Shown here one piece after another: positions 34,815-43,863 of a stretch of 54,442 nucleotides of DNA. Every line of letters starts with the position of its first letter. The stretch's first letter is position 1. Both the position numbers and the translations under genes were made by a program. Source of the stretch: JBFGJY01 sp041576975 (lineage in GTDB: Bacteria > Pseudomonadota > Gammaproteobacteria > UBA4575). The notes under the pieces were generated by a model. That model was not told the origin of the DNA. It did no database searches and worked only from the letters and a program-made list of their open reading frames with translations. The stretch spans positions 1 to 54,442 of the forward strand of contig JBFGJY010000011.1 of the NCBI GenBank assembly GCA_041576975.1, read 5' to 3'.

Positions 34815-35594
34815 TTATCCAATCTTAACTTTAGCTTCTTTCCAAAAAACATCCATTTCTTCCAAAGTGCAATCATTAAGCTCTTTACCTTTTAGCGCTA
34901 ATTGACTTTCTAAATACTCAAATCGCTGAATAAATTTCATATTGCTCTTACGTAATGCCTCTTCCGCATTAACTTTTAAATGTCGACCAAGATTGACAAC
35001 AGAAAATAGCAAGTCTCCCAACTCTTCTTCTAATCTATATTGTTGACCTTGTGTTTCAAACACTTCTTTTAGTTCAATAAGCTCTTCTTCAACTTTATTA
35101 AACACTTCATTGGCTTCCTGCCAATCAAATCCAACTGTAGCAACACGTTTTTGTATTTTCTTAGCACGAAACAATTGAGGCATGGCCATGGGAATATCAT
35201 CTAATAAGCTTTTAAACTTATGCTTAGATTTGTTACTACGCTCTGTTTGCTTGATTGCCTCCCAGCTTGTGATATTCGATTCAGTGTATTCATCAAATAT
35301 ATGTGGATGTCTACGCACAAGTTTGTCACTAATATTTTTAACAATATCATCAAAATTAAATAAATTTTGCTCTTTAGCGATTTGCGCGTAATAGACGATT
35401 TGTAGGAGTAGATCCCCGAGCTCGTCTTTTAATTGAGAAAAATCTTGTCGGTCTATAGCATCAACAACTTCATAAACCTCTTCTATGGTGTACGGAACGA
35501 TAGAATTAAAGGATTGTTGTCGATCCCATGGACAACCATGTTCCGGATCTCGCAGCATTTCCAGAATGTTCAGTAATCGGTAAAGATTATCCAT
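34815..35594 (-). CDS. mazG: Nucleoside triphosphate pyrophosphohydrolase MazG
   Basis: 259 residues with two MazG domains. The first carries CPWDRQQSFNSIVPYTIEEVYEVVDAI and DELGDLLLQIVYYAQIA, the second RLEEELGDLLFSVVNLGRHL; the ExxE...ExxD metal sites are intact in both. It hydrolyses NTPs, including damaged nucleotides, to NMP and pyrophosphate and can lower (p)ppGpp levels. A monocistronic gene. Confidence 0.94.
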   Translation of the reverse strand: MDNLYRLLNILEMLRDPEHGCPWDRQQSFNSIVPYTIEEVYEVVDAIDRQDFSQLKDELGDLLLQIVYYAQIAKEQNLFNFDDIVKNISDKLVRRHPHIFDEYTESNITSWEAIKQTERSNKSKHKFKSLLDDIPMAMPQLFRAKKIQKRVATVGFDWQEANEVFNKVEEELIELKEVFETQGQQYRLEEELGDLLFSVVNLGRHLKVNAEEALRKSNMKFIQRFEYLESQLALKGKELNDCTLEEMDVFWKEAKVKIG

Positions 35595-35881
35595 AAATTC
35601 AAATACCTACCGTCTGAGTAAATACATGTGGTGCAACATTTATAATTTTGTATATATATATCAGTAACTTATTCAACATACCGGCCTGGGTCGAATTTAG
35701 ATTTTAATATTAGTGTTTAATTATTTACTTATTAACAAGTAACGTTACACTTCGCCACAATAAGAAAAATTACCTTCCAAAGCAGATGCGATAGAGGCCA
35801 AAATATCCACAATATGTTAAATTCCCAAAAATTGTCGCTTTATTTATCAATATGTTCCAAGAACTTTTCAAACCACTTTTT

Positions 35882-35909
35882 TTGTATAGTAATGTGAAAT
35901 TTGTCATAC
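35882..35909 (+). promoter_or_regulatory. Candidate promoter of the RHH / GGDEF-EAL operon
   Basis: TTGTAT (35882-35887) and CATACT (35904-35909) each match four of six sigma-70 consensus bases with a 16-base spacer. Transcription would start near 35916, inside the palindrome that follows. Confidence 0.4.
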
Positions 35910-35910
35910 T

Positions 35911-35935
35911 ATTATCATGATTTTCCCATGATAAT
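35911..35935. promoter_or_regulatory. Perfect 9-bp palindrome in front of the RHH gene, candidate operator
   Basis: ATTATCATG (35911-35919) and CATGATAAT (35927-35935) are exact reverse complements with a seven-base spacer. The palindrome ends three bases before the start codon and overlaps the predicted transcription start. Ribbon-helix-helix proteins commonly bind such symmetric sites at their own promoters, so autoregulation is the likely reading. As RNA it would also fold over the ribosome-binding zone. Confidence 0.6.
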
Positions 35936-35938
35936 TAA

Positions 35939-36124
35939 ATGACATCACCACAAAAGAAAAAGCCCCAAGAATCAGCATTACTGCAAGTAAGGATCTCGCG
36001 AGACTTACGTGATGAGTTCATGCGCCAAGTGAAGTCTGACGATGATAGTGCGTCAAGATTAGTGCGCCAATGGATTCGTAAGTATTTGAAGACTGGCTCA
36101 CAGAGAGACATATTTAATACGTGA
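35939..36124 (+). CDS. Small ribbon-helix-helix DNA-binding protein
   Basis: 61 residues. A basic, disordered start (KKKPQE) is followed by a beta-strand LLQVRISRDLRDEFMRQV and a second helix SASRLVRQWIRKYLK, the classic RHH (Arc/MetJ/CopG) layout; dimers bind DNA through the strand. No toxin gene is beside it. Its stop (TGA at 36122-36124) overlaps the GTG start of the GGDEF-EAL gene by four bases, so the two are probably translated together. Confidence 0.75.
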   Translation: MTSPQKKKPQESALLQVRISRDLRDEFMRQVKSDDDSASRLVRQWIRKYLKTGSQRDIFNT

Positions 36125-38715
36125 TTCCCATAATTAATAAAGGAATAGAAAATAGATTACGCCCGAATCACAAGTATGATGAAAGCGAATCCGGGGACTC
36201 TACTAATAATATGGCTGTAAAAGTATCTTTAGTAAATGTCGGCAAGGACTTGTGGACATATCTTTGTCGACACACTCCACCACCACTCGCAATTTCAAAC
36301 TTAGCAAACGAACGACAACTGACAGATTTGCTCGATGATGGGCATATTGATAGCAAAGTGATTGTCCTGGGACATCATATGAAAGAACCGCTAAGAGTAG
36401 CAAGTTGGATTCAGGAACATGATCCAACAATAAAATTATTTTTGTTACGTAAACCAACTGATTTTGATGAGTTGAATCAAACCATCAAAGATATGCCTGA
36501 TCTAACGCATGGTGTTGAACTGTGGTCAACAGCTAACATTAAAGCTTTACCATCAGCATTAAAAAATGCTGTTGATTTTATTAGCAGGCCCAATAAAAAC
36601 GTTATAGAACTTGATAGCGCTCAACTAACTGATCAAAGCGATTCTCAACCGACAACTAACGTTATTTTAGAAAACAGGCTGGATTCAATTTTAGAAACTG
36701 CATCAATTGGACTTCTTTGCATAGATGAAGAAGATACTATTCTTGAGCTAAATACACCTGCGGCTCTAATGCTGGGTTTACATGAACAAGATTCCTTGGG
36801 AACTCCTTTATCGTTAATCTTCGAGCAGGCTGAAATTATCAAGCTCCATCACATTATTAATACTTGTGATGAAGATAATCAAAATTTACCTCGCGAAATT
36901 AAATTTGAACATGCAGACGGTACATTTAAATTTATCCGTGTTTCTGCTTTTACAGAAGAAAGCATACAAGGTTATAACATTAATTTGATTTTACAAGACA
37001 TAACAGAAAGCGTAATTGCTGAGAACAAATTAGCAAAAGAAAAGCAACGAAATCGAATTACCCTAAAATTACTCAAAGACGGTGTAATCACAACAGATAA
37101 TAATTGCAATATAGATTCCATGAATCCTGTCGCCGAGGGTTTAACCGGTTGGCCGAGCTATGAAGCCAAGGGAAAAAATCTTGACAATGTATTCAAGCTC
37201 ATAGACATAAATACTAGAGAAAGAAAAATCAACATAGGTAGGGACTGTCTAGAGTCTGGTAAACCAATCGAGACTAGTGCAAATCTAGTATTATTAGATC
37301 GGTTTAATAACGAACACCCAATAGAGTTGTCGCTTGCACCTAGTAGTTCATTAAATATTGAATCAGGAGGCCTAGTATTAATCTTTAAAGATGCATCGGA
37401 AACAAAACGCCTTACACAAGAAATCACACACCAAGCATCCCACGACGCCTTGACAGGCTTGTTGAATCGAAAAGAATTTGAATATCGTCTAGAAAAAGCA
37501 ATTGCGAGTGCAGCTGCGCATGATGTTCAACATGTGTTGTGCTATTTAGATCTCAACCAATTTAAGATTATTAATGCTCAAGCAGGGCACACTGCAGGAG
37601 ATATCATCCTAAAACAAGCTGCACAACAAATGAAACGCCATATGCGTAGTATCGATGTTTTAGCGCGCCTTGGCGGTGACGAATTCAGCTTGCTACTTGT
37701 AAATACAACCATCGAACATGCGCGGGCCATTGCGCAGGAGCTTATCGATACGATCCGTAGTACTACATTTAAGTGGCGAGACCAACATTTTGAAATTGGA
37801 TTAAGCATAGGTCTGATCTCAGTTGATAAGTGCTCACAAGATCCTGCACAAATGTTAACACGTGCAGAACTTGCATGCTTTACTGCCAAAGACCATGGCC
37901 GCAATAAAATTCATATTTATAGAAAGGAAGATGATGAGCTTACCAGACGCCATACAGAAATGATGCGTGCGGCTGGCGTAACTGGTGCGCTACAAGAAGA
38001 TCGTTTTCGAATATATTGCCAACCCATCGTAGCATTGTCACCGAAGAATAAAGAGTCTCTGCACTATGAATTATTACTTCGATTAACAGATCCGAAAGGT
38101 GATCTCATTATGCCAGCCAGTTTTATTCCAGCAGCGGAGCGTTATGGATTGATGTCGAGTCTCGATCGTTGGGTAATTCGCACTGCATTTCATAGTTATA
38201 ACGATATATTTGGCGAGGGCTCAGGTGTGCAAATCGCAATTAATTTATCTGGCAACTCCTTAAATGACGATACATTATTAGACTTTATTAAGGGTGAAAT
38301 CGATTTAACTAAAATAGATCCCGGAACAGTTTGTTTTGAAATTACAGAAACTGCGGCGATTAGTAATTTAGATCAAGTCAGCCAACTTATTTTAGAACTG
38401 AAAAGAATTGGCTGTAGATTTGCACTAGATGATTTTGGAAGTGGGCTCTCATCATTTGCCTATTTGAAAAACTTACCCGTCGATTATTTGAAAATTGATG
38501 GCAGCTTTGTGCATGACATGCTTGATGACACCATAGATCATGCAATGGTGGAAGCAATTAACCAAGTTGGGCACATCATGGGAATTGGAACAATCGCAGA
38601 ATGTGCGGAAAGCGAAGAAGTCGTAGAAATGCTACGCGAACTTGGAGTGGATTACGCACAAGGATACGCCATGGGATCACCCATTCCTATTGAAGGGCTA
38701 AAGCTATTAAGTTAG
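36121..38715 (+). CDS. PAS-PAS-GGDEF-EAL cyclic-di-GMP synthase/phosphodiesterase
   Basis: 864 residues. The N-terminal 155 residues look like a degenerate receiver-type domain; two PAS domains follow (about 185-300 and 305-430), then GGDEF (about 440-600) and EAL (about 620-860). The cyclase motif is RLGGDEF (GGDEF at 518-522) with the inhibitory I-site RSID at 509-512, five residues before it. The EAL motif reads ELL (650-652), but the catalytic residues elsewhere are kept: NLSGN, EITET, DDFGSG (770), KIDG, AECAE and AQGY. Both activities are therefore plausible. No membrane helix. GTG start overlaps the RHH gene; an ATG at 36211 is an alternative. Confidence 0.85.
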   Translation: MIPIINKGIENRLRPNHKYDESESGDSTNNMAVKVSLVNVGKDLWTYLCRHTPPPLAISNLANERQLTDLLDDGHIDSKVIVLGHHMKEPLRVASWIQEHDPTIKLFLLRKPTDFDELNQTIKDMPDLTHGVELWSTANIKALPSALKNAVDFISRPNKNVIELDSAQLTDQSDSQPTTNVILENRLDSILETASIGLLCIDEEDTILELNTPAALMLGLHEQDSLGTPLSLIFEQAEIIKLHHIINTCDEDNQNLPREIKFEHADGTFKFIRVSAFTEESIQGYNINLILQDITESVIAENKLAKEKQRNRITLKLLKDGVITTDNNCNIDSMNPVAEGLTGWPSYEAKGKNLDNVFKLIDINTRERKINIGRDCLESGKPIETSANLVLLDRFNNEHPIELSLAPSSSLNIESGGLVLIFKDASETKRLTQEITHQASHDALTGLLNRKEFEYRLEKAIASAAAHDVQHVLCYLDLNQFKIINAQAGHTAGDIILKQAAQQMKRHMRSIDVLARLGGDEFSLLLVNTTIEHARAIAQELIDTIRSTTFKWRDQHFEIGLSIGLISVDKCSQDPAQMLTRAELACFTAKDHGRNKIHIYRKEDDELTRRHTEMMRAAGVTGALQEDRFRIYCQPIVALSPKNKESLHYELLLRLTDPKGDLIMPASFIPAAERYGLMSSLDRWVIRTAFHSYNDIFGEGSGVQIAINLSGNSLNDDTLLDFIKGEIDLTKIDPGTVCFEITETAAISNLDQVSQLILELKRIGCRFALDDFGSGLSSFAYLKNLPVDYLKIDGSFVHDMLDDTIDHAMVEAINQVGHIMGIGTIAECAESEEVVEMLRELGVDYAQGYAMGSPIPIEGLKLLS

Positions 38716-38725
38716 CAAAAAAGAC

Positions 38726-39838
38726 ATGACTACTGTTACAAAGTTTAAAAAAGAGGTAATCACAGATGTGAATTCCTTACGTAGCAAACTTGAGTCTTTA
38801 GTTCATGATGCGCGCAGAAATGAAAAAACATTGCGCAAATTCCAAAGTTTAGAATTGCGACTTTTAAACTGCAATTCATTAGCCGAACTTATGCAGCTGA
38901 TAACGCATAAAAGTAAATCTATTTTTGGTTGGGATGTTTTAACTATTATTTTACGTGATGAGCATCAAGATATAAATCGATTACTACAGGATGTAGGTGA
39001 AGATGCGTGTCGTTACTCAGAATTAATTATTATGCAGGAAATCTTGCAGTTAAAAAAATTATTTGGCCGATTTAAAAAACCCCTACTTGGTGCTTTTGAT
39101 TATAACAAGCATGCAAATCTGTTTTTAAGCGATCGAAAATTTCCGCGGAGTGTGGCCTTATTACCTTTGTATCGTAATAACAAACTACTAGGTAGCCTTA
39201 ATTTGGGCAGCTACCAACATGAACGTTTTAATAGCAACGATGCCACTGATTTTCTTGAACACCTTGCAGCCGTTTTGGCCACTTGTTTAGACACCACAAT
39301 AGCACAAGAAAAACTTAAGCAAGCAGGACTAACCGATGCATTAACAGGTGTAAATAATCGAAGGTTTTTTGACCAGCGTCTTAGCGAAGAAGTCTCACGT
39401 GCACAGAGACTACATTCATCAGTGAGTTGTTTATTTATCGATATTGACCACTTCAAAGTTATTAATGATAGTTTTGGACATGAAAGCGGTGATATTGTCT
39501 TAAAAAAAGTAGCAGAGTTAATTCGAGCACAATTACGAAATATTGATGTCGTGGCACGATATGGAGGCGAAGAGTTTGCCGTCCTTCTTGAACAATCAGG
39601 ACAAGATTGGGCTATTGAGGTTGCAGAACGAATTCAACAAAGCGTATGCAATACAACTTTTGTTGAAAATGATGGCATCAAATGCTCATTAACTGTTTCA
39701 ATAGGAGTTTCTACATTAGAATCTCCAGACAAATCAGATGATGCACAGGTTCTAGGTAGAGAGCTTTTAAGAAAAGCAGATAAAGCACTTTATCAAGCAA
39801 AACAGAATGGCCGCAATAAAGTCATATATAATTCATAA
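38726..39838 (+). CDS. GAF-GGDEF diguanylate cyclase
   Basis: 370 residues. A short coiled-coil start, a GAF-like sensor (about 45-190) and a C-terminal GGDEF domain (about 205-370). The active motif is RYGGEEF (GGEEF at 280-284) and the I-site RNID is at 271-274, so it should make c-di-GMP with product inhibition. No membrane helix or signal peptide. It starts 11 bases after the GGDEF-EAL gene, giving a three-gene operon with the RHH protein. Confidence 0.9.
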   Translation: MTTVTKFKKEVITDVNSLRSKLESLVHDARRNEKTLRKFQSLELRLLNCNSLAELMQLITHKSKSIFGWDVLTIILRDEHQDINRLLQDVGEDACRYSELIIMQEILQLKKLFGRFKKPLLGAFDYNKHANLFLSDRKFPRSVALLPLYRNNKLLGSLNLGSYQHERFNSNDATDFLEHLAAVLATCLDTTIAQEKLKQAGLTDALTGVNNRRFFDQRLSEEVSRAQRLHSSVSCLFIDIDHFKVINDSFGHESGDIVLKKVAELIRAQLRNIDVVARYGGEEFAVLLEQSGQDWAIEVAERIQQSVCNTTFVENDGIKCSLTVSIGVSTLESPDKSDDAQVLGRELLRKADKALYQAKQNGRNKVIYNS

Positions 39839-40352
39839 CAACACACAAATATACTTCAGGTTTAGTTACTCATAACGCGTTAAATAGGCTTTAATTATCA
39901 TCACTTTCTAGTTACATATGAGCAATTTTAATTGCTATTGACGTTCAGTCAGCCTTTGCGCAAGTTTACTTATATTTTTCTCACGAATGCATGCGCCATC
40001 ACTGCACTTGTCAAAATTTTAAAATCCATGGCATAAAGCATTTGAGAATCTATGTTTGGAAGTAAATCTGATTTCAGCTAATTCTCACAATTTAAAAATA
40101 CTTTCTAATGAATTGAAATTTTGCTGCCATTCGCACAAATAACTCATTCAATATTAATTCGTTACTATAGTAAACATCTCACAATTCATGGCGAAATAAG
40201 CCAATAGATTTTGATAACTCTCGGAACTGTAGGGGTATTTGTTTACCACTATTAAATTGTGTAATGACCTTAGGCATAAAAAAAATTACAATTGTGATCT
40301 GATAGACATTACAAGTCTCAAATTTATCCAATTGGTGCCGTTACATTGAGAT
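39839..40352. other. AT-rich intergenic region before the riboswitch
   Basis: About 510 bases without a protein-like ORF. The promoter of the riboswitch transcript should lie near its right end, but no clear -10/-35 pair stands out, which may mean an alternative sigma factor or an activator. Confidence 0.45.
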
Positions 40353-40446
40353 GTTAAAGGCAAATCCATTGAAAGATGGAGACGCAAAGTCACCGGTCTA
40401 CGGAAGCCGCCATTTAAAGCGAGCTCTAAGACAGCGGGACCGCCGG
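40353..40446 (+). ncRNA. Cyclic-di-GMP-I (GEMM) riboswitch aptamer
   Basis: The core matches the GEMM-I pattern. GGCAAA (40359-40364) opens a hairpin TCCAT-TGAAAG-ATGGA with a GAAA tetraloop, followed by the strictly conserved GACGCAAAG (40381-40389) and CACCGGTCTA. The long second hairpin closes with AAGACAGCGGGACCGCC (about 40428-40444). GTCT (40396-40399) can pair with AGAC (40429-40432). It lies just downstream of two GGDEF genes and just upstream of an exported-protein gene. A related aptamer subtype senses cGAMP; the key base that separates them was not resolved here. Confidence 0.9.
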
Positions 40447-40478
40447 ATAAAGCTATGAGGTAGGAATCCTTTGGTTGG

Positions 40479-40518
40479 TCTCACGTTTCTGTGCACTTTG
40501 CTCAACGGATACGTGAGA
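40479..40518 (+). promoter_or_regulatory. Expression platform: stem that closes over the start codon
   Basis: TCTCACGT (40479-40486) and ACGTGAGA (40511-40518) are perfect 8-base complements; the right arm abuts and enters the ATG at 40518. No T-run follows, so control by hiding the translation start fits better than termination. The aptamer ends 33 bases upstream, close enough for the two folds to be coupled. Confidence 0.55.
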
Positions 40519-41117
40519 TGATGATTACTAAAAGAACAAATAAATTATTTAGCGTTAGAATTATTCTTAGAATTTTAATTCTAACTCTTTTTATTTCATT
40601 GAATTGTGTAATCTGCATCGGTCATGCAGCATCTCAGGGAAAATTAGGTAAACAATCTTCTGCGTCCATTGATATATCTGTTCAAGTTAATCAAACCTTA
40701 ACCACAGTCCACCCAGAAGAATTAATACTAAACCAAACAACGCTATCCAACAATCGTACCTTCAAGCCATTTTGTGTCGCACATCATGGCTATAGTCAAA
40801 ATGCAAGTGTGCCGTATGAATTGAAAGTCGATGATTTGAAGATTCCCCAACAAAATTTAAATACTTCGCAGAACAAAATTATTACTTCGCCCTACAATAT
40901 ATATATAGAAGATAAAAACTCATTTAACAATAGACTGCGTCTATCAGCTGGAATGTCTTTATTCAAACAAAGCGTACTCAGTCTTAGCGATCAAATAACA
41001 AAAGAGTGTGAAAATTCTGGAGTACACTTAGCTATAGAATTGACTGATTCTTTGAAAAGTATCAACCAAAAGCCCATATCTCCTGGTTTGCTGATATTGT
41101 TGGTCAGTCCAAACTGA
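40518..41117 (+). CDS. Exported protein of unknown family under c-di-GMP riboswitch control, pilin-like
   Basis: About 199 residues from the ATG at 40518; a GTG at 40491 is in frame but lies inside the riboswitch leader. A strong signal peptide (helix IILRILILTLFISLNCVICIG, cleavage near GHAA-SQG) precedes a beta-rich mature part of about 160 residues with two cysteines (in FKPFC and TKEC) that could form one disulfide. The end GLLILLVSPN and the alternating ASIDISVQV start resemble secreted beta-sandwich pilin or coat-type subunits. I do not recognise the family and see no chaperone or usher gene nearby. Confidence 0.7.
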   Translation: MMITKRTNKLFSVRIILRILILTLFISLNCVICIGHAASQGKLGKQSSASIDISVQVNQTLTTVHPEELILNQTTLSNNRTFKPFCVAHHGYSQNASVPYELKVDDLKIPQQNLNTSQNKIITSPYNIYIEDKNSFNNRLRLSAGMSLFKQSVLSLSDQITKECENSGVHLAIELTDSLKSINQKPISPGLLILLVSPN

Positions 41118-41347
41118 ATTAAATCATCTTAAAAGACCATTTAGTAACCAACTTGATATAGATAAGAGCCTTATTTTTATATCTCTTTGGGGGTATAAAT
41201 TAAAGAAACCTGTCGATTAAAGTTTTCTCAAGACTTATATCTTTAAGCGCTACAGGTATAATCGAGCGCTCCGATTTTTTTCTCGGCCATACAATAACTA
41301 TTAGGCCGAGTCGCATAACATTTTAAATAATAAACAAGGAATTACAG

Positions 41348-43108
41348 ATGAAGACGACGAATAATGCCCTTGCGAAATGGGTAGAGGAAGTAGCGGCACA
41401 CACCAAACCAGAATATATCCACTGGTGTGATGGTAGCGAAGCCGAAGCGGATAAACTCATTGACCAAATGTTGCAGACTGGCACATTAACTAAATTAAAT
41501 GAACAAACCAATCCAAATTGCTTCCTGCATAGATCAGACCCTTCCGATGTTGCACGCGTAGAACATCTAACATATGTGTGCACAAAAAATGAGGAAGATG
41601 CTGGACCTAACAATCACTGGATGGATCCGGCAGAAGCAAATGCAAAATTAGATGCATTGTTTCATGAGTGCATGCAAGGTAGAACTATGTATGTCATACC
41701 CTACTGCATGGGTCCAATCGATTCTCCTCTATCACGTTGCGGTGTGGAAATCACCGACAGTCCATATGTTGTTGTTAATATGAGAATCATGACACGTATC
41801 GGAACACCTGCATTAAAGCGCATTGAAAAAGATGAAACATTTGTAAAAGGTTTACATTCCATCGGTGATTTAGATCCCGAAAAACGTTTCATCATGCATT
41901 TCCCTGAAGAACTAACGATTAAAAGTATTGGTTCGGGTTATGGAGGTAATGCTCTACTGGGTAAAAAATGTCACGCATTACGTATCGCCAGTTGGCAAGC
42001 GCGCACCGAGGGCTGGTTAGCAGAACATATGCTGATTGTTGGACTAGAAAGTCCTCAAGGGGAGACCCATTACATTGCGTGCGCATTACCATCTGCATGC
42101 GGCAAAACCAATTTAGCAATGCTGATTCCACCAGAACAATACAAAGACTGGAAAATTTGGACAGTGGGAGATGATATATGCTGGATGCATCTGCGTGACG
42201 ATGGTCGCCTATGGGCAATTAATCCAGAAACGGGATATTTTGGTGTGGTCCCGGGTACCAATGAGCACTCTAATAAGAATGCGTTTGACATGCTTACACA
42301 TGATGCAATCTTTACAAATGTTGGAGTAACAACAAACAATGAGCCTTGGTGGGAAGAAAAAGAAGTCGATGAACCCGCTATTGATTGGAAAGGCAATCCT
42401 TACAATCCAGAAACGGGTCCTGCGGCACACCCAAATTCTAGGTTCACAGTATCTGCAAAAAATAATCCGAGCTATTCACCGCAAGCTGAAAACCCCAATG
42501 GCGTACCGATTTCAGCCATTGTTTTCGGTGGTAGACGTAAAGAACTTGCGCCTTTGGTCTATGAGGCAAAAGATTGGGCGCATGGTGTGCTTGTGGGTGC
42601 AGCTGTCGCCTCTGAGATGACAGCCGCCGCAATTGGGGGCAAAGGTCAAGTTCGACGCGATCCCATGGCAATGAAACCCTTTTGTGGCTACAACTTTGCA
42701 GACTATTGGAGTCACTGGTTAAGCTTTGCAGGCAAATCAGACAAGTTACCGAAGTTGTTTCATGTCAATTGGTTTAGACGCGATAAAGCAGGAAAATTTA
42801 TGTGGCCCGGCTTTGGTGATAACTTGCGTGTTCTTAAATGGATTGTCGATCGCTGTGAAGGTACGGCAAGTGCTAATGAAACCGCGATCGGTTTCCTTCC
42901 AAATCCTGAAGATATTGATATATCAGGTTTAAATATTACAGATGAAACCATGCAAGCACTTCTGTCTGTCGATCCTGCAGAGTGGCAAACGGAAATTGCG
43001 GAAATTGGTGAATATCTTGAGACGTATGGCTCGCGTTTACCAGACAAATTACGCGAGGAACTTGAAAAAGTCTCTAACGCACTAGAAGGTAGCGCTGTTG
43101 CTGCCTAA
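41348..43108 (+). CDS. pckG: Phosphoenolpyruvate carboxykinase (GTP)
   Basis: 586 residues. The kinase loop is CALPSACGKTNLAML, and the family blocks IGSGYGGNALLGKKC and GWLAEHMLIVG are present, as are WMDPAEA and RFTVSAKNNP. This is the GTP-dependent form, less common in gammaproteobacteria than the ATP form PckA. It converts oxaloacetate to PEP for gluconeogenesis. AAGGA precedes the ATG; a hairpin follows the stop. Confidence 0.95.
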   Translation: MKTTNNALAKWVEEVAAHTKPEYIHWCDGSEAEADKLIDQMLQTGTLTKLNEQTNPNCFLHRSDPSDVARVEHLTYVCTKNEEDAGPNNHWMDPAEANAKLDALFHECMQGRTMYVIPYCMGPIDSPLSRCGVEITDSPYVVVNMRIMTRIGTPALKRIEKDETFVKGLHSIGDLDPEKRFIMHFPEELTIKSIGSGYGGNALLGKKCHALRIASWQARTEGWLAEHMLIVGLESPQGETHYIACALPSACGKTNLAMLIPPEQYKDWKIWTVGDDICWMHLRDDGRLWAINPETGYFGVVPGTNEHSNKNAFDMLTHDAIFTNVGVTTNNEPWWEEKEVDEPAIDWKGNPYNPETGPAAHPNSRFTVSAKNNPSYSPQAENPNGVPISAIVFGGRRKELAPLVYEAKDWAHGVLVGAAVASEMTAAAIGGKGQVRRDPMAMKPFCGYNFADYWSHWLSFAGKSDKLPKLFHVNWFRRDKAGKFMWPGFGDNLRVLKWIVDRCEGTASANETAIGFLPNPEDIDISGLNITDETMQALLSVDPAEWQTEIAEIGEYLETYGSRLPDKLREELEKVSNALEGSAVAA

Positions 43109-43125
43109 CTTATCTCTAACATAAA

Positions 43126-43154
43126 AGCCCCATAAGCAATTAGCTCATGGGGCT
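43126..43154 (+). terminator. Terminator of pckG
   Basis: AGCCCCAT (43126-43133) and ATGGGGCT (43147-43154) form a perfect 8-bp stem 18 bases after the pckG stop; the following T-run is weak (ATTTG). Confidence 0.6.
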
Positions 43155-43382
43155 ATTTGCATACGTGCATCTCTCTCGAGAGCACTTTTTTTCATGTCTT
43201 TCTATCTATGTTTTTACTGAGCAGTATTGCTTTCAAATTCTTAGTTAATAGTTATGCATGCCTATAAGGCATAATTGCAAAACATTTTATGATTTTAAAT
43301 TTTCTATGATATCTATACCTATATGCTTATTTTTATAATATTGTCAGTTATAGATTAAACAGATCACTTATCTATAAAAATT

Positions 43383-43859
43383 TTGTTAGAAAAAATTATT
43401 TCTGGTGGTCAAACTGGTGTTGACCGCGCCGCACTCGATGTTGCATTAAACAATAATTTTCCTTGTGGTGGCTTTTGCCCTAAAGGCCGAATTGCCGAAG
43501 ACGGAATCATTGATGCCAGATATCCACTGCAAGAACATACAACAGAAAACTATGCAAAACGTACACTGGAAAATATATTGCTAGGCGATGGCACTTTAAT
43601 TATTTATACACAAGAATTGAGAGGTGGTACTGCATTAACGGTACGTTTTTGTAAAGATCACAACAGGCCATATACTTTGGTTGACGCACAGCAAAATAAT
43701 GTAGCGCAAGCAGCACACATAGCTCACAACTTCATTCAACAACACAATATAAAAATTTTAAATATTGCGGGTCCACGCAAGAGCCAATGGCCTAATGGAT
43801 ATCAATATACTTATCAGTGCCTCGAACTATTGATTAAGAAATTTTTAGTAATTAATTAG
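43383..43859 (+). CDS. SLOG-fold putative molybdenum carrier protein
   Basis: 158 residues beginning at TTG, MLEKIISGGQTGVDRAALDVAL. SGGQTGVDRAALD, GFCPKGRIAEDG and the late LNIAGPRKSQ are signatures of the putative molybdenum-cofactor carrier family, a Rossmann-like SLOG fold. The role is unproven. No ATG lies at the right place and the family N-terminus begins exactly here, so TTG is the likely start, though no good ribosome site precedes it. Confidence 0.82.
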   Translation: MLEKIISGGQTGVDRAALDVALNNNFPCGGFCPKGRIAEDGIIDARYPLQEHTTENYAKRTLENILLGDGTLIIYTQELRGGTALTVRFCKDHNRPYTLVDAQQNNVAQAAHIAHNFIQQHNIKILNIAGPRKSQWPNGYQYTYQCLELLIKKFLVIN

Positions 43860-43863
43860 ACAT

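Larger units (their letters stand above)
35595..35938. other. Intergenic region before the c-di-GMP locus
   Basis: 344 AT-rich bases. The right end holds the promoter and palindrome described separately. Elsewhere there is only a faint resemblance (about 35679-35693) to the loop region of the island repeat, too short to call. Confidence 0.5.

Noticed and set aside
35679..35693. Possible fifth copy of the island repeat upstream of the RHH gene
   Set aside because: Only about 13 bases around CCTGGGTCG agree, with no second arm; likely chance.
40491..40517. GTG start for the riboswitch-controlled protein
   Set aside because: It lies inside the leader stem between riboswitch and ATG; the ATG at 40518 gives a cleaner signal peptide.
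41919..42620. Several 68-108 codon ORFs inside pckG
   Set aside because: All are in other frames of an intact, motif-complete pckG.
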